This document shows positions 25,151 to 33,408 of a DNA stretch of 55,844 nucleotides, one piece after another. This DNA is from an uncultured Candidatus Melainabacteria bacterium (GTDB taxonomy: Bacteria > Cyanobacteriota > Vampirovibrionia > Gastranaerophilales > Gastranaerophilaceae). Position numbers and translations under genes: made by a program. Under the pieces are notes generated by a model, which was not told the origin of the DNA, ran no database searches, and was given only the letters and a program-made list of their open reading frames with translations. The stretch's first letter is position 1; every line of letters begins with the position of its first letter. The DNA lies in NCBI GenBank assembly GCA_934717745.1, contig CAKUZB010000012.1:1-55844 (forward strand). Direction: 5' to 3'.

Positions 25151-25173
25151 CAAATTTCATGAATTTTGGATAA

Positions 25174-25482
25174 CTATTTAATTTTTACGCTTACACCTTT
25201 CTTGTTAGTGTAACTATTAATTTTTTTGTTTGCTTTTGCTTTAGCATCTGCTTTAGCCTTTGCTTTTGCTTCGGCTTTTGCTTTTGCAGGGTCTACATTT
25301 TTTGCTTTATTGTAGTCTGATTTCGCTTTGTTGTAATCATTTACTGCTTTGTCATATTTTGGAGTTGATTTTGTAACTGTAACATTAGTACCTTTAATGT
25401 TTTTTGTTACTGTTGCTGCGAATGCAGTTGATGTTGTCAAAGCGATTGCCAATGCACAAGTTAAAATTAATGTTTTTTTCAT
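25174..25482 (-). CDS. Small secreted Ala/Lys-repeat protein
   Basis: 102 residues. The start at 25482 is fixed by a perfect AAAGGAGG six bases upstream and by the signal peptide that follows it (MKKTLILTCALAIALTTSTAFA). The mature part has a short beta-like segment (TKNIKGTNVTVTKS), two DYNKAKS/DYNKAKN repeats, then a run of alternating Ala-Lys (KAKAEAKAKAKADAKAKAN) and a final NKKGVSVKIK. Strongly basic and probably helical in the middle. No family is recognised. The ideal SD and its own terminator suggest high expression. The function is unknown; surface or envelope polymer binding is a guess from charge and export. Confidence 0.72.
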   Translation of the reverse strand: MKKTLILTCALAIALTTSTAFAATVTKNIKGTNVTVTKSTPKYDKAVNDYNKAKSDYNKAKNVDPAKAKAEAKAKAKADAKAKANKKINSYTNKKGVSVKIK

Positions 25483-25551
25483 AATAATCCTCCTTTCAAT
25501 CATTTAGTAAAAATATATAACTAATTTGGTTTTTTTTCAAGTGTTTTTTGT

Positions 25552-25557
25552 TATAAT
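25552..25557 (+). promoter_or_regulatory. -10 box of the tagA/wecG gene (leaderless geometry)
   Basis: A perfect TATAAT with six bases to the ATG at 25564 and no SD. The nearest -35 candidate is TTGGTT (25526-25531) with a long 20-base spacer. Confidence 0.45.
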
Positions 25558-25563
25558 GTAACT

Positions 25564-26298
25564 ATGGAAAGAAAACAGTATAAATTATTAGGTTATAACA
25601 TTGATTTGTTCAGCATGTCAGAAGCAATGGAATATGCGAATAAATTGATTGATGAGGCAAAAAGTTCTCATATTGTAACGATTAATCCTGAAATTATGGA
25701 ATATGCAAATAAGCATGAAGATTTTGCAAAAATTTTAAATGAAGCAGAATTAGTTGTTCCTGACGGAATTGGTATTAAAATTGGTCTAAAAATCAATGGT
25801 GTTAACGTTGAAAGGATTACAGGCATTGGTTTTGCAAAAGCATTAGTTGAAAATGCTGCAAAAAATAATATTCCGTTAGCAATGGTTGGGGCAAAGCCTC
25901 ATGTTATTGAAAAAGCACAACAAAATTTGAAAGAAGAATTACCTGATTTGAATATTGTATATGTTCATGACGGATATTTTAAAGATAATCAGGAAATTTT
26001 TGACGAATTAAAAGAAACAAGTCCAAAAATTTTATTGGTGGCATTAGGTGCACCAAAACAAGAGCAATTTATATATGAATTGAAATCAATTTTACCGTCA
26101 ACTTTAATGATTGGAATTGGTGGTAGTTTTGATGTGTGGGCAGGTGAGGTTCAAAGAGCACCGGAAATTTGGCAAAATTTAGGTTTGGAGTGGTTGTATA
26201 GAACTATTAAGCAACCGGAACGTTTCAAAAGAATTTTTCCGACTTTACCGCTTTTCGTGTATAATGTTATTAAAGAAAAACTAACAAAGAAAGGATAA
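25564..26298 (+). CDS. tagA: WecG/TagA/CpsF-family glycosyltransferase
   Basis: 244 residues, GT26 family, which transfers N-acetylmannosamine(-uronate) to undecaprenyl-PP-GlcNAc in wall-polymer or surface polysaccharide synthesis. Motifs: VTINPEIMEYA, VVPDGIGIKIG, RITGIGFAKAL, VALGAPKQEQFI, IGIGGSFDVWAGEVQRAP, and LGLEWLYRTIKQPERFKR at the end. The symbol reflects the family; the exact acceptor and sugar are unknown. It may form an operon with the downstream transketolase half (six-base gap), though no other polysaccharide genes are nearby. Confidence 0.87.
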   Translation: MERKQYKLLGYNIDLFSMSEAMEYANKLIDEAKSSHIVTINPEIMEYANKHEDFAKILNEAELVVPDGIGIKIGLKINGVNVERITGIGFAKALVENAAKNNIPLAMVGAKPHVIEKAQQNLKEELPDLNIVYVHDGYFKDNQEIFDELKETSPKILLVALGAPKQEQFIYELKSILPSTLMIGIGGSFDVWAGEVQRAPEIWQNLGLEWLYRTIKQPERFKRIFPTLPLFVYNVIKEKLTKKG

Positions 26299-26304
26299 TA
26301 TAAA

Positions 26305-27120
26305 ATGCTAGAACAAAAAGACATTGAACAATTACAACAATTGTGCAAACAAACAAGACGTAATATTATCAAAATGGCTAACCATGCAAAATCTGGTCAT
26401 ATTGGTGGTGCGTTTTCTGCGGTAGAAATTTTAACAACTTTATATCAAAAAGTTATGAATATTACTCCGGAAATGAAACCTGATAGAGATAGATTTGTTT
26501 TATCAAAAGGTCATGCTTCTGCGGTTTTTTATTCAGTTCTTTCACAAAAAGGGTTTATTCCTGAAGAAGAATTGATGACTTTCAGAATTTTTGGTTCTCG
26601 TCTTCAAGGACATCCAAATACTCACATTCCTGGAGTTGAGGTTGCAACCGGTTCTTTAGGACAAGGTCTTTCAATGTCTGTTGGTATGGCACTAGGTCTT
26701 AAATTAGATAAAAGCCCTGCTCATGTATTTTGCTATTTAGGTGATGGTGAATTACAAGAGGGTTCTTGTTGGGAAGCATTTATGCATGCTCCTCACAGAC
26801 ACTTAAACAATTTAACTGCAATAATTGACAGAAATATGTTACAAATTGACGGCGAGGTTGAAAAAGTTAAATCTTTAGAACCTTTGGCAGATAAGTTAAA
26901 AGCATTTAATTGGAATGTTGTTGAAATTGATGGTCATGACTTAAATCAAATTTACGATGCATTAATGAATGCTAAAAACAATACTTCTGACAGACCAACT
27001 GCAATTATTGCTCACACTACAAAAGGTAAAGGCGTTTCATTTATGGAAAATCAAGCAGGCTGGCATGGTAAAGCACCTAACGATGAAGAAATGGAAAAAG
27101 CCTTAGCAGAATTAGCATAA
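26305..27120 (+). CDS. Transketolase, N-terminal (thiamine-PP) subunit
   Basis: 271 residues corresponding to the PP domain of transketolase. GHIGGAFSAVEIL, RDRFVLSKGHAS, ATGSLGQGLSMSVGMA and the thiamine-PP motif GDGELQEG ending in IIDRN are all present. Split transketolases normally have the pyrimidine-domain partner directly downstream, but here the next gene is a deaminase. The partner must be elsewhere for this to work as a transketolase. The SD AAGGA precedes the ATG. Confidence 0.87.
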   Translation: MLEQKDIEQLQQLCKQTRRNIIKMANHAKSGHIGGAFSAVEILTTLYQKVMNITPEMKPDRDRFVLSKGHASAVFYSVLSQKGFIPEEELMTFRIFGSRLQGHPNTHIPGVEVATGSLGQGLSMSVGMALGLKLDKSPAHVFCYLGDGELQEGSCWEAFMHAPHRHLNNLTAIIDRNMLQIDGEVEKVKSLEPLADKLKAFNWNVVEIDGHDLNQIYDALMNAKNNTSDRPTAIIAHTTKGKGVSFMENQAGWHGKAPNDEEMEKALAELA

Positions 27121-27129
27121 GAGGATAAG

Positions 27130-27633
27130 ATGATGACAGTTACTCAATTAGATAAAGACAGAATTTTAGAAGTACACAAACAAACAGCAGAAGTTATTAA
27201 AAAAGGTAATGGACCTTTTTTCGCAAGAATTTATGATAAAGCAGGTAACATTGTTGCTGAAGCCGGAAATTCAGTTGTAAAAGACAATTGTCCGGTATAT
27301 CACGCAGAGGTTAATGCAATCAGATGTGCTTGTGCAAATTTGGAAACTTATGACTTAGCACCTTATGATTTGTCAATATACATAAATGCAGAACCTTGCA
27401 TAATGTGTGTTGGTGCAATTATGTGGTCAGGTATTAAAAAAGTTTACTATGGTGTACCATCTAAAGATGTTGAAAGAATTACAGGTTTTGACGAAGGGTT
27501 TAAACCAAACTGGCATGAAGAATTTGCAAAACGTGGTATTGAAGTTGAAGGCAGTATCGAAGTTGAAGCAGGTGAAAAAGTTCTTGAAAACTATGTAAAT
27601 AGTGGTAAAGAAGTTTATATGCCGTCAAGATAA
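27130..27633 (+). CDS. Nucleoside/guanine deaminase-like zinc enzyme
   Basis: 167 residues of the cytidine/deoxycytidylate deaminase superfamily. Zinc site: HAE (YHAEVNAIRCA) with catalytic Glu, and PCxxC (EPCIMCVGAIMWSG). The C-terminal ITGFDEGF segment recalls GuaD-type guanine deaminases more than tRNA adenosine deaminases. Starts at 27130 or 27133 (ATGATG) after GAGG. It follows the transketolase half by nine bases, so they are probably one transcript. A very strong terminator follows. Confidence 0.82.
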   Translation: MMTVTQLDKDRILEVHKQTAEVIKKGNGPFFARIYDKAGNIVAEAGNSVVKDNCPVYHAEVNAIRCACANLETYDLAPYDLSIYINAEPCIMCVGAIMWSGIKKVYYGVPSKDVERITGFDEGFKPNWHEEFAKRGIEVEGSIEVEAGEKVLENYVNSGKEVYMPSR

Positions 27634-27655
27634 AATGTAATTTGTTTATAGATTT

Positions 27656-27697
27656 AGTAAGGCACTGATTTTGAAAAAATCAGTGCCTTACTTTTTA
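27656..27697 (+). terminator. Strong terminator after the deaminase gene
   Basis: A 17-base perfect stem (27656-27672 with 27676-27692), loop GAA, followed by TTTTT. It lies between convergent genes. The minus-strand side lacks a good T-run. Confidence 0.92.
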
Positions 27698-27715
27698 TTT
27701 TTATTATTTAGAAAT

Positions 27716-28261
27716 TTATTTAATAAGTGCTTGAATTTCTTTGAAGTGAGGGTGTTTTGATGTTTTTAATAATTCAAATAAAACTGCTTCTGTTGCAGAA
27801 ATTTTTGCACCGTTTTGTTCCATTAATTTCATTCCGGATTTAAAATCATCTTTTTTACGGCTGGCACAAGCATCTTTTACTACGTAAACTTCAAAACCGT
27901 TTTCGATTAAGTCTGCTACTGTTTGATGAACGCAAATGTGTGCTTCAATACCGCCAATGATAATTTGTTTTTTGCCAAAAGATTTTAACTTATCTAAAAA
28001 TCCTTTGTCTTTCAGAGCAGAAAATGCAGTTTTTTCAAACATTGTATTTTCTTCATTGATGTGTGTTGAAACAAAATCAACGGTCTTTCCTAAACCTTTT
28101 GGATATTGTTCTGTAATTATTGTTGGAATACCTAAAATATTAGCAGTTTGCAAAAGAATGTTACTTTTTCTTACTACGGTATTTTTTTCAAGCATTGCAA
28201 CTAATTTTTCTTGAATATCAATTAACAAAAGTAAGCAATTCTTTTCATCTAATGTGTTCAT
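27716..28261 (-). CDS. Isochorismatase-family cysteine hydrolase
   Basis: 181 residues. Catalytic triad candidates are Asp in LLLIDIQEKL, Lys in FEKTAFSAL, and Cys in GGIEAHICVHQT. The cis-peptide GIEAH motif is characteristic of the YcaC-like branch. The substrate is unknown (amides such as nicotinamide or ureidoacrylate in relatives). AAGGAG precedes the ATG. metY starts upstream on the same strand with a nine-base gap, so it is probably the last gene of that operon. Confidence 0.85.
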   Translation of the reverse strand: MNTLDEKNCLLLLIDIQEKLVAMLEKNTVVRKSNILLQTANILGIPTIITEQYPKGLGKTVDFVSTHINEENTMFEKTAFSALKDKGFLDKLKSFGKKQIIIGGIEAHICVHQTVADLIENGFEVYVVKDACASRKKDDFKSGMKLMEQNGAKISATEAVLFELLKTSKHPHFKEIQALIK

Positions 28262-28270
28262 TTTTTCTCC

Positions 28271-29545
28271 TTATTTTTGTGAAATTTTTAATGCGTTGTC
28301 TAAATCTGCAATTATATCATCTACATCTTCCAATCCAACTGAAAGTCGCATAAAATCTCTGCCTATGCCACATTCCTTCATTTGTTCATCAGTTAATTGG
28401 CGATGAGTAGTAAGTGCCGGATATGTAATGATTGTTCGTGAATCTCCAATATTTGTTGCGTGGATAGGAAGTTTTAAGTTTTCAATAAACTTAACTCCAC
28501 TTTCTCCACCGTTTTTAATTCCGAAACTTACGATAGATGATGCACCTTTTGGCATATATTTTTTAGCCAATTCGTGATAAGGATTGTCTTCTAACATTGG
28601 GTAATTTACCCAAGTAACTGCTTCGTGATTCTTTAAAAAGTTTGCAACTTTAAGTGCAGTGTCAGAAAGTCGTTTCATTCTTAATGAAAGTGTTTCCAAT
28701 CCTTGAATAATCAAGAATGAATTCATTGGGCTAATGCAAGTTCCTAAATCTCTTATTAATTGTGCTCTTGCTTTTACAATATAAGCCATTTTACCAAAGC
28801 ATTCAACATATTTTGTACCGTGATAACTTTCATCGGGTTCTGTTAATTGAGGGAATTTGCCGGATTTTGCCCAATCAAAATTCCCGCTATCAATAATTAT
28901 TCCGCCCATTGATGTACCATGTCCGCCAATATATTTTGTAAGCGAATGAACAACAATGTCTGCACCCCATTCAAATGGTCTGCAAAGGTATGGAGTGGTA
29001 ATCGTATTATCAACAATAAGTGGAATGTTGTGAGAGTGTGCTACTTTGGCTATATTTTCAATATCTGCAATTTTTAATGAAGGGTTGTTCAACATTTCAA
29101 CATAAATACACTTTGTTTTGTCTGTGATTTTTGCTTCATAATCATTTGCATTATCTGAAGTTATAAAATTAGTTTTGATACCCATTTTGCCTAATGTTAC
29201 ATTTAAAAGGTTAACTGTACCGCCGTACATATTTGTTGAGGCAACAATTTCATCACCTGAGTCTGCAATATTTAAAATAGCAATAAGTGAGGCAGATTGA
29301 CCGGAAGACACTGCTAATGCACCAACTCCACCTTCAAGTGCAGAGATACGTTCTTCTAGTGTGTTTGTTGTTGGGTTTGAAAGTCTTGTGTAAATATCTC
29401 CGCTTTGTTTTAAGTCAAATAAATCTGCTGCGTATTGAACAGAGTCAAAACTATACGCAGTTGTCATATACACTGGCACTGCCGGAGATTTTTTATTTTC
29501 TGAGGCTTTGTGTGCACCTTGTACGCAAATTGTGTCAAATTTCAT
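28271..29545 (-). CDS. metY: O-acetylhomoserine sulfhydrylase
   Basis: 424-residue Cys/Met-metabolism PLP enzyme that forms homocysteine from O-acetylhomoserine and sulfide. YTRLSNPTTNTLEERI, SSGQSASLIAILN, NMYGGTVNLL, VDNTITTPYLCRPFEWGAD, and the PLP lysine in VVHSLTKYIGGHG. The C-terminal LSVGLEDVDDII is standard. Length favours MetY over MetB/MetC (about 380-400). The ATG overlaps the stop of the upstream membrane-protein gene (TAATG). No SAM or T-box riboswitch is seen ahead of it. Confidence 0.93.
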   Translation of the reverse strand: MKFDTICVQGAHKASENKKSPAVPVYMTTAYSFDSVQYAADLFDLKQSGDIYTRLSNPTTNTLEERISALEGGVGALAVSSGQSASLIAILNIADSGDEIVASTNMYGGTVNLLNVTLGKMGIKTNFITSDNANDYEAKITDKTKCIYVEMLNNPSLKIADIENIAKVAHSHNIPLIVDNTITTPYLCRPFEWGADIVVHSLTKYIGGHGTSMGGIIIDSGNFDWAKSGKFPQLTEPDESYHGTKYVECFGKMAYIVKARAQLIRDLGTCISPMNSFLIIQGLETLSLRMKRLSDTALKVANFLKNHEAVTWVNYPMLEDNPYHELAKKYMPKGASSIVSFGIKNGGESGVKFIENLKLPIHATNIGDSRTIITYPALTTHRQLTDEQMKECGIGRDFMRLSVGLEDVDDIIADLDNALKISQK

Positions 29546-29961
29546 TAGTTTCTCACATTCATTTTAATAATATCTGAAATCCAAGGAATATAACTATATC
29601 TTCCCATAAATGATGTTACAACCAAGTAAAAAATAAATGTATAAATTAATATTTGCAAAATTGAAAATCCAAAAATAAGGGGCATCATTATTGGGAAAAT
29701 CACCATTGATAGAATATTTCTAAAAATAGGAATAAAGTTTATCACAGAAGCAAGCATTCCAAGAATTTGACATGCTAAAAAGTACGCAATCGCAAGAAAA
29801 ATTGATTGGAAAATATGGTATTTCAAAAAAGGTCTTACGTTTGATTTTGTAAAAATACCTAATAAAAGCCATATAAAACCAATAAAACCTGAAGTTAAGT
29901 AACTTAGAGCAGATACGATTCTTTCAATCATATAAGGTTTTTCGTATCGACTATTATGCAT
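29545..29961 (-). CDS. Small integral membrane protein
   Basis: 138 residues from the ATG at 29961, which overlaps the stop of the TPR gene by eight bases (AATGCATAA). An upstream GTG at 29979 would give six more residues. Three or four hydrophobic segments (LTSGFIGFIWLLLGIF, IFLAIAYFLACQILGMLA, LSMVIFPIMMPLIFGFSIL, LIYTFIFYLVVTSF). It resembles the small Tic20/DUF4870-like membrane family of cyanobacteria only in general layout, which I would not assert. It lies between a TPR gene and metY, with overlaps on both sides indicating tight coupling. Function unknown. Confidence 0.68.
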   Translation of the reverse strand: MHNSRYEKPYMIERIVSALSYLTSGFIGFIWLLLGIFTKSNVRPFLKYHIFQSIFLAIAYFLACQILGMLASVINFIPIFRNILSMVIFPIMMPLIFGFSILQILIYTFIFYLVVTSFMGRYSYIPWISDIIKMNVRN

Positions 29962-31051
29962 TTTCAAGCAATTCTCCACGTCTTAAATCTTCAATATAAT
30001 CTTCTAATAATTGAATATAAACAAGTTTGTATTCGTCATTTTCAGGTACTAAGTTTACTGCTAATCTATATGATTTTAAAGAATCTTCAATTCTGTTGTT
30101 CATATAGTAAGTGTTTGCAATTAGAACGTGAATACTTGCGTCTTCCGGACTTAATTCTAATGCTTTGTTGTAATATTCAAGAGCCTTGTCGTAATCCTTA
30201 GCATTTGAATACATATTGCCTACTAAGATATAAGCATTCATTTGTTCAGGATTTTCTTCAATTGCTTTTTTGTACAGTTCTAAAGCACCTTCATTATCTT
30301 TGAAATCTGCTTTTGAAATTGCGTAGCAAATATAAGTTTTGTAATTATCGCCCTCAATATCTAATGAAATATCAAAGAATTTGTAAGCATTTTCTTGGTC
30401 TTTCATTAAAGAATATGTGTTTGCAATACAGATTGTAACTGTTTTGTTTGTTGGGTTTAATTCATAAACTTTCAAATAATGCTCTAAAGCATTTTTGTAA
30501 TCAAATAATTTGAAATAGATATTACCCAAATCAACGTGAGAAGTTAAGTTGTTAGGGTCTAGTGATAATGCTTTTTCATAGTATGCTTTTGATTCAATAA
30601 AATCATCATAATCGTGGTATAACAAAGCGATTGCGTTATAAATTTCAGGATTTAATGAATAGAAATCAATTGCACGATTGTAGTAATGAAGAGCCTTTGA
30701 AAAATTCTTCATTTCTGCATAAGTATTACCCAAATTGAAGTAAACAAGATAGTTTTCCGGATCATATTCCATTGCTTTGGTATAGTATTTCAATGCTTTT
30801 TTGTATTCTTTGTCAAAGTAATAAATACTACCAAGGTTTAACAATGCTTGAGAATCTTTTGGGTAAATATTCAAAAGACTTTCGTATACAGAGATAACTT
30901 TATCAAATTTGTTATCCATTGCGTACAATTTAGCCAAAGTGTGGTAATTATCCGCATTGCTAGGGTCTTGAGCCATTGCCAAGATTGTTGCGTTCAATTC
31001 TTGTTGAACTTCTTTTTGTATTTGTTCGTTTTTATCCATTTTATTACTCAT
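29954..31051 (-). CDS. TPR-repeat protein
   Basis: 365 residues with about nine consecutive tetratricopeptide repeats from residue 35 on (ALLNLGSIYYFDKEYKKALKY, VYFNLGNTYAEMKNFSKAL, AYILVGNMYSNAKDYDKALEYY). No signal peptide or other domain. TPR arrays bind protein partners; here no partner is evident beyond the coupled membrane protein. A promoter with TTGCCA-16-TAAAAT lies over the rsfS-TPR spacer, with the -10 six bases before this ATG. Confidence 0.88.
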   Translation of the reverse strand: MSNKMDKNEQIQKEVQQELNATILAMAQDPSNADNYHTLAKLYAMDNKFDKVISVYESLLNIYPKDSQALLNLGSIYYFDKEYKKALKYYTKAMEYDPENYLVYFNLGNTYAEMKNFSKALHYYNRAIDFYSLNPEIYNAIALLYHDYDDFIESKAYYEKALSLDPNNLTSHVDLGNIYFKLFDYKNALEHYLKVYELNPTNKTVTICIANTYSLMKDQENAYKFFDISLDIEGDNYKTYICYAISKADFKDNEGALELYKKAIEENPEQMNAYILVGNMYSNAKDYDKALEYYNKALELSPEDASIHVLIANTYYMNNRIEDSLKSYRLAVNLVPENDEYKLVYIQLLEDYIEDLRRGELLENA

Positions 31052-31057
31052 ATATCT

Positions 31058-31085
31058 ATTTTACTGCATAATTTTATTTTGGCAA
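31058..31085 (-). promoter_or_regulatory. Promoter of the TPR gene (leaderless geometry)
   Basis: On the minus strand: TTGCCA (complement of 31080-31085), a 16-base spacer, TAAAAT (complement of 31058-31063), six bases to the ATG at 31051. No SD. Confidence 0.55.
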
Positions 31086-31099
31086 AATTTTTGTCAAAA

Positions 31100-31501
31100 T
31101 TAGTCATCATATTCTGCGTATTCTTTAGATTCTTCTTTCCATTTTTCTTCGCTTACGCTGAAAGCATGACTCCAGAATTTTTCAATAGCATAAGTTTCAC
31201 GTTCATCTCTTTGTAAAATATGAACAACAACATCGCCGTAATCAAGTAAATTCCAACGATTTTTTAAATCGTTTTCTTCGCCGTTTGGAAATCTTTGAAA
31301 TAAAACTTTAACTCTTTCTTTGACATTGCCTGTTAATGCTTTTACTTGAGTTGTTGAATCCGCAGAGCAAATTACAAAATAATCTGCTAATGATGAAACT
31401 TGGCTTATGTTTAATACAGATATGTTTTTTGCTAATTTATCGTCTAAAATTCTTGCAACGATACAAGCAAACTTATCTGAGGTCATTGTTTGTTCAGGCA
31501 T
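31100..31501 (-). CDS. rsfS: Ribosomal silencing factor RsfS
   Basis: 133 residues; it binds uL14 and blocks subunit joining during starvation. Typical Iojap/RsfS features: DKLAKNISVLNISQVSSLADYFVICSA in shortened form near residue 20-46, the WNLLDYGDVVVHI motif, and the ERETYAIEKFW helix. Its start lies one base past the rpiB stop region, with GGAG inside the end of rpiB. The acidic C-terminal tail (EESKEYAEYDD) is a small extension. Confidence 0.93.
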   Translation of the reverse strand: MPEQTMTSDKFACIVARILDDKLAKNISVLNISQVSSLADYFVICSADSTTQVKALTGNVKERVKVLFQRFPNGEENDLKNRWNLLDYGDVVVHILQRDERETYAIEKFWSHAFSVSEEKWKEESKEYAEYDD

Positions 31502-31502
31502 A

Positions 31503-31934
31503 TTAAGACTCCATCATATCAATTCTTTTTTGGTGTCTGCCACCTTCGTATTCGCTTGCTAACCATGTGTCAACAATATCAAAAGCCAATGCTTCACCGG
31601 TAATTCTTTCACCTAAGCAAAGAACATTTGAATCATTATGGTTTCTTGAAAGTTTTGCAGTAAGGCTTTCACGTGCCAAAACTGCTCGGATACCTTTTAC
31701 TTTGTTTGCAACGATAGAAACGCCAACACCTGAACCACAACAAAGAATACCTTTTTCGCTTTCTCCACTTGCAACACTATTTGCAACTGCTTTTGCGTAA
31801 ATCGGGTAATCGCAAGAGTCTGTAGAATATGTGCCAAAATCTTTTACTTCGTGTCCTTTTTCTTCTAAGTATTTTTTAATTGTATTTTTTAAGTTAAAAC
31901 CTGCGTGGTCTGAACCTATTGCAATTTTTGTCAT
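31503..31934 (-). CDS. rpiB: Ribose-5-phosphate isomerase B
   Basis: 143 residues. IAIGSDHAGFNLK at the N-terminus, CDYPIYAKAVA, the catalytic-Cys loop GILCCGSGVGVSIVANK, and SRNHNDSNVLCLGER. Interconverts ribose-5-P and ribulose-5-P; belongs with the transketolase half elsewhere in the window to the pentose phosphate pathway. Preceded by CGGAGG and a promoter at 31959-31987; likely co-transcribed with rsfS. Confidence 0.95.
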   Translation of the reverse strand: MTKIAIGSDHAGFNLKNTIKKYLEEKGHEVKDFGTYSTDSCDYPIYAKAVANSVASGESEKGILCCGSGVGVSIVANKVKGIRAVLARESLTAKLSRNHNDSNVLCLGERITGEALAFDIVDTWLASEYEGGRHQKRIDMMES

Positions 31935-31958
31935 TACTTAATCCTCCGTTTTATATTT

Positions 31959-31987
31959 ATTATACAAAATCACTTCTCTCAACGCAA
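31959..31987 (-). promoter_or_regulatory. Promoter of rpiB-rsfS
   Basis: On the minus strand: TTGCGT (complement of 31982-31987), a 17-base spacer, TATAAT (complement of 31959-31964). The leader of about 18 bases carries CGGAGG. Confidence 0.55.
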
Positions 31988-32028
31988 AACTGTTAAATTT
32001 TTATTTAAAAAACTTAATAAAAATTTTA

Positions 32029-32057
32029 TTGCAATTTGCCTGTTTATTAGGTAAAAT
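32029..32057 (+). promoter_or_regulatory. Promoter of the lysA-cdaA operon
   Basis: TTGCAA (32029-32034), a 17-base spacer, TAAAAT (32052-32057). The predicted leader is about 13 bases and contains AGAGG just before the lysA ATG. Confidence 0.55.
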
Positions 32058-32076
32058 AAACAAACAGAGGTATTAA

Positions 32077-33408
32077 ATGACAACGAGTTTAAATCAATTT
32101 ATAAAACCTGTTACAACAAAAGTCAATGAAAAATCTAATCTGGAAATTGGCGGTTGCGATTTAGTTGAATTGGCAAACGAATATAAAACGCCATTGTATG
32201 TAATTGACGAAGATACTTTGAGAGGAATTTGTAAAGATTATAAAGAGGCTTTTTCAAGTTATGAAAAAGTGAATTTTATGTATGCTTCAAAAGCCTTATG
32301 CACAAGTGCAATTACAAAAATTATTGAAAGTGAAGGTTTTGGTTTTGATGTTGTTTCAGGTGGTGAAATTTACACAGTTTTTAAAGCCGGTGTAGACATG
32401 AAAAAAGTTCTTTTTAACGGTAATAACAAAACCTTAGAAGAACTGGAACTTGCATTAGATTGTAATGTTGGTCATATTTCTGTTGATAATTTTTTAGAAT
32501 TGTCAATGTTAGATAAGATTTCAAAAGAAAAAAATAGAACAACAGATATATTTTTAAGAGTTACTCCGGGAATTGAGTGTCATACGCACGAATACATTCA
32601 AACAGGTAATTTGGATTCAAAATTTGGGTTTGATTTATCGCAAGTTGATGAAGCGGTAAATTTAATTTTAAATAACTATAAAAATTTGAATTTGAGGGGT
32701 CTACATGCTCATATTGGCTCTCAAATTTTCGAAACACAAGTTTATTACGATGAAATTAATATTTTAATAAAAGAACTTGTTCGAATTGAAAAAGAACATG
32801 GAATTTTACTTGATGAAATTAATATTGGCGGTGGTTTAGGAGTAAAATATGTTGATAGCGATGTTCCGCCGTCAACTCATACTATTGCAGAGGTTATAAT
32901 TAACTCTGTTAAAAAAAGTTGTGAAGCGTTAAATATTGATTACCCGACAATTTATTTAGAACCTGGGCGAAGTATAATTTCTCCGGCAGGTGTAACTTTA
33001 TATACAATTGGAAGTCAAAAGTATGTTCCGAATGTGCATAAAACCTATGTTTCGGTAGACGGTGGAATGGCAGATAATCCTCGCCCAAGTATGTATCAAT
33101 CAGAGTATGTTGCTCAAATTGCGAATAAACCTGAAGAAAAATGTTTACGAAAAGTAACAATTGCCGGCAGATTTTGTGAATCAGGTGATGTGTTGATTAA
33201 AGATATTGATTTGCCTGAATTAAAGGCAGGCGATATACTTTGTGTATTTAATACAGGTGCTTATAACTACTCAATGGCAAGTAATTATAATCGAGTGCAA
33301 AAACCTGCAATGGTACTTGTAAATTCAGGACATTCTGCTATTATAATAAAGAGAGAAACTCGTGATGACTTATTGCGTTATGATGTGATTCCAGATAGGC
33401 TAAAATAA
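32077..33408 (+). CDS. lysA: Diaminopimelate decarboxylase
   Basis: 443-residue fold-type III PLP enzyme, last step of lysine synthesis. TPLYVIDEDTLR, the PLP lysine in MYASKALC, DVVSGGEIYT, GLHAHIGSQ, INIGGGLGVKY, LEPGRSI, and the catalytic CESGDVL are all present. Begins the operon lysA-cdaA-yitT; the stop overlaps the cdaA start by one base. The lysA-cdaA adjacency is, from memory, common in Cyanobacteria, and fits the proposed lineage. Confidence 0.96.
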   Translation: MTTSLNQFIKPVTTKVNEKSNLEIGGCDLVELANEYKTPLYVIDEDTLRGICKDYKEAFSSYEKVNFMYASKALCTSAITKIIESEGFGFDVVSGGEIYTVFKAGVDMKKVLFNGNNKTLEELELALDCNVGHISVDNFLELSMLDKISKEKNRTTDIFLRVTPGIECHTHEYIQTGNLDSKFGFDLSQVDEAVNLILNNYKNLNLRGLHAHIGSQIFETQVYYDEINILIKELVRIEKEHGILLDEINIGGGLGVKYVDSDVPPSTHTIAEVIINSVKKSCEALNIDYPTIYLEPGRSIISPAGVTLYTIGSQKYVPNVHKTYVSVDGGMADNPRPSMYQSEYVAQIANKPEEKCLRKVTIAGRFCESGDVLIKDIDLPELKAGDILCVFNTGAYNYSMASNYNRVQKPAMVLVNSGHSAIIIKRETRDDLLRYDVIPDRLK

